From positions 1 through 7,165 of the forward strand of contig JAFAQJ010000329.1 in NCBI GenBank assembly GCA_019246455.1: 7,165 nucleotides of DNA, read 5' to 3'. The position numbers and the translations under genes are program-made. The notes under the pieces were generated by a model. It did no database searches. It was not told the origin of the DNA and worked only from the letters and a program-made list of their open reading frames with translations. This DNA is from Pseudolabrys sp. GTDB lineage: Bacteria; Pseudomonadota; Alphaproteobacteria; Rhizobiales; Xanthobacteraceae. Shown piece by piece: positions 5,836-7,165 of this stretch (position 1 is the stretch's first letter; each line of letters starts with the position of its first letter).

Positions 5836-6707
5836 CGACCCACCCCAAACCCGCCATCGCGATGTTTTCCGGCGCCGCACGCAATCGGCTCATGGCCGAT
5901 GTCTATGGCGAGAGTGGACTGCCGGTATTGTTGCTGCACGGCGGCGGCCAAACGCGCCACGCCTGGCGCAAGACGGCAGAGGAGATCGCACAATCCAGCC
6001 GCACTGCCTACGCACTCGACCAGCGCGGCCACGGCGACTCCGATTGGATCGAGAGCGGAGCTTATTCGTTTGATGACTACGCGGCGGACGCTGGCACAGT
6101 GGCGCGCACGCTTGTGGAGCGATCCGGTCACAAGCCGGTCGTGATCGGCGCGTCACTCGGCGGGATCGCTGCATTGCTGGCGGCGAACAACAAGAAAAAA
6201 GGCGATGCGTTTGCGGCCCTCGTCCTGGTCGACATCACGCCGACGGTCGATCTTTCAGGCGTCGCCAAGGTCCAGGGCTTCATGCGCGCCCATGCGCGCG
6301 ATGGCTTTGGTTCGATTGCCGAGGCGGCGGATGCTGTCGCGCAATACCTGCCGCATCGTCCGCGTCCACGCTCGCACGACGGACTGAAAAAGAATTTGCG
6401 GTTGCATCCGGACGGCCGCTGGCGCTGGCATTGGGATCCGCGCTTTCTTGAAGGCCCGCACCGCATCGACGATGGGCGCATGAAGGTGCAGCAGGAATTG
6501 AAAGCGGCGGCGGCGGGGCTGAGAATTCCTGTGCTCCTGGTGCGCGGCGGGTCATCCGAATTGGTTCAGGAAACGCATGCGCAGGAATTTCTGGCATTGG
6601 CCCCGCATGCCGAATATGCGGACGTGAGCGGTGCCCGGCACATGGTCGTGGGAGACCGAAATGACCAGTTTTCGGCGGCGATTCTCGAATTTCTAAGCCG
6701 GCATTAA
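5832..6707 (+). CDS. Alpha/beta-fold hydrolase with Glu at the expected acid position
   Basis: Second hydrolase of the same superfamily, 291 aa. HGGGQ begins at His36 (oxyanion hole), ALDQRGHGDS is at 61-70, the nucleophile elbow GASLG gives Ser108, and GARHMV gives His270. At the usual catalytic Asp position after strand 7 the sequence reads VRGGSSELV, so Glu243 appears to replace Asp. Asp134 in VLVDITP is an alternative acid. The lid region (about 140-225) is larger than in the preceding hydrolase and is rich in Arg/His/Trp (HPDGRWRWHWDPRF). Translation probably starts at GTG 5832, whose last two bases begin the TGA of the upstream gene (GTGA), implying coupling. The two hydrolases share motifs but clearly differ in length and lid, so a recent duplication is unlikely. 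Activity is not predictable beyond the fold. Confidence 0.9.
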   Translation: MTTHPKPAIAMFSGAARNRLMADVYGESGLPVLLLHGGGQTRHAWRKTAEEIAQSSRTAYALDQRGHGDSDWIESGAYSFDDYAADAGTVARTLVERSGHKPVVIGASLGGIAALLAANNKKKGDAFAALVLVDITPTVDLSGVAKVQGFMRAHARDGFGSIAEAADAVAQYLPHRPRPRSHDGLKKNLRLHPDGRWRWHWDPRFLEGPHRIDDGRMKVQQELKAAAAGLRIPVLLVRGGSSELVQETHAQEFLALAPHAEYADVSGARHMVVGDRNDQFSAAILEFLSRH

Positions 6708-6712
6708 TGCCG
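6699..6712. repeat. 14-bp perfect palindrome across the hydrolase stop codon
   Basis: CGGCATTAATGCCG is its own reverse complement and contains the TAA stop (6705-6707). It is followed by CGAAAG-like sequence and not by a T-run, so it is not a typical intrinsic terminator. It could be a chance palindrome, a protein-binding site or a 3'-end stabilising hairpin. Confidence 0.35.
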
Positions 6713-6725
6713 AAAGTCTATGCGT

Positions 6726-6738
6726 GGCGCGCAGCGCC
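6726..6738 (+). terminator. Weak GC-rich hairpin, possible end of hydrolase operon
   Basis: GGCGC-GCA-GCGCC can form a 5-bp stem in the 93-bp gap between the hydrolase and cysE. No U-tract follows (the next bases are GGCCCC), so termination by this hairpin alone is doubtful. Confidence 0.2.
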
Positions 6739-6755
6739 GGCCCCTGTTCCATCTG

Positions 6756-6764
6756 TGATAGAAT
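6756..6764 (+). promoter_or_regulatory. Candidate extended -10 promoter element for cysE
   Basis: TG-A-TAGAAT matches an extended -10 (TGnTATAAT) with one mismatch in the hexamer, 36 bp before the cysE ATG. No recognisable -35 lies 16-18 bp upstream, where the sequence is GC-rich. A 5-bp inverted repeat GATAG-AATAG-CTATC (6757-6771) overlaps it and could be an operator or coincidence. Confidence 0.3.
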
Positions 6765-6789
6765 AGCTATCTGTCCCGCCACCAAGGCT

Positions 6790-6795
6790 GGAGGA
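6790..6795 (+). promoter_or_regulatory. Ribosome binding site of cysE
   Basis: GGAGGA, 5 nt before the ATG at 6801. It is the strongest Shine-Dalgarno in the window and fixes the start of a gene whose end is outside the window. Confidence 0.75.
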
Positions 6796-6800
6796 CGAAC

Positions 6801-7165
6801 ATGCCGCAACCGCGCGCTAAAGCAGAAGGCAAGATCAACAGGCTCGATCCGGTCTGGACGCAGATTCGCGACGAGGCTGAGGAGGCGGTCCGCCGCGAAC
6901 CCGAGCTTTCGACGTTTTTCTACGCCACCGTGCTCAACCATGACACGCTCGAGGCGGCGGTCGTCCATCGCATCGCCGAGCGGCTCGCTCATGCCGACGT
7001 CGGCGATGAGCTGATCCGCCAGGCCTTTGCCGAGGCGTTGAGCGCCGATCCATCGATCGGCGTCGCATTCCGCGCCGACATCATCGCCGTGCACGATCGC
7101 GACCCGGCGACGCACCGCTACATCGAACCGCTGCTCTATTACAAAGGCTTTCACGCTCTTCAGAC
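6801..7165 (+). CDS. cysE: Serine O-acetyltransferase CysE, 5' part
   Basis: Partial gene, open at the window end after 121 complete codons. The product transfers acetyl from acetyl-CoA to L-serine to give O-acetylserine, the precursor of cysteine. The visible part is the N-terminal helical SATase domain: DPVWTQIRDEAEEAVRREP near residues 16-34, then FFYATVLNHDTLEAAV (39-54), a helix ending RQAFAEAL, the segment DPSIGVAFRADI and the strongly conserved DRDPATHRYIEPLLYYKGF (about 100-118) leading towards the left-handed beta-helix catalytic domain, which is off the end. The start is ATG 6801 with a good ribosome site. The full protein is usually about 260-280 aa. A 93-bp gap and a candidate promoter suggest it is transcribed at least partly apart from the hydrolases. 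Feedback inhibition by cysteine is a family property whose residues are not in this fragment. Confidence 0.93.
   Translation, partial: MPQPRAKAEGKINRLDPVWTQIRDEAEEAVRREPELSTFFYATVLNHDTLEAAVVHRIAERLAHADVGDELIRQAFAEALSADPSIGVAFRADIIAVHDRDPATHRYIEPLLYYKGFHALQ

Noticed and set aside
4639..5880. 413-codon minus-strand open frame across the membrane protein and first hydrolase
   Set aside because: It spans two real plus-strand genes and their gap and has no domain signature; it is a GC-bias shadow.
6693..7154. 153-codon minus-strand open frame opposite cysE
   Set aside because: The plus strand here encodes an unmistakable CysE N-terminus with a strong ribosome site.

Overview
The window looks like a chromosomal segment of an alphaproteobacterium, probably from the Hyphomicrobiales (Bradyrhizobium/Nitrobacteraceae-like). 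The reasons are the high GC content with strong third-position GC bias, the long antisense shadow ORFs this creates, and protein sequences that resemble that group as I remember it. This placement is inference; no database search was possible. No RNA genes, CRISPR arrays, insertion sequences or phage genes were seen.

Left half, minus strand (3728 down to 33): a tight four-gene run that looks like one operon. In transcription order it encodes an 81-residue CHCC-type zinc-finger protein, a class A FAD-dependent aromatic-hydroxylase-like monooxygenase (413 aa), a short 'core' MetE-like methyltransferase with the four zinc ligands but no MetE N-terminal domain (339 aa), and an LCAD/IVD-like acyl-CoA dehydrogenase (385 aa). 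The gaps are 21 bp, 10 bp and a one-base TGATG overlap. A flavin monooxygenase, a thiol-type methyltransferase and an acyl-CoA dehydrogenase together suggest either a small catabolic pathway for a methylated or aromatic/branched acid, or an oxygen-linked, folate-independent route of methyl transfer to homocysteine. The sequence alone does not decide between them.

Centre (3729-3951): a 223-bp divergent intergenic region with a perfect 6-bp inverted repeat overlapping two TTCGTAA direct repeats spaced 10 bp apart, a possible operator.

Right half, plus strand (3952-6707): an uncharacterised membrane protein with a signal-anchor-like N-terminus and a C-terminal hydrophobic segment (372 aa), followed by two alpha/beta hydrolases (250 and 291 aa). 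The second hydrolase overlaps the first by GTGA and has Glu where the catalytic Asp is expected. After a 93-bp gap with a candidate extended -10 promoter comes the 5' part of cysE (serine O-acetyltransferase), which runs off the window end. cysE and the MetE-like gene both touch sulfur amino-acid metabolism, but they lie in different, oppositely oriented units.

Most of the window is ordinary metabolic chromosome. The most interesting part is the core-MetE / flavin monooxygenase / acyl-CoA dehydrogenase operon.
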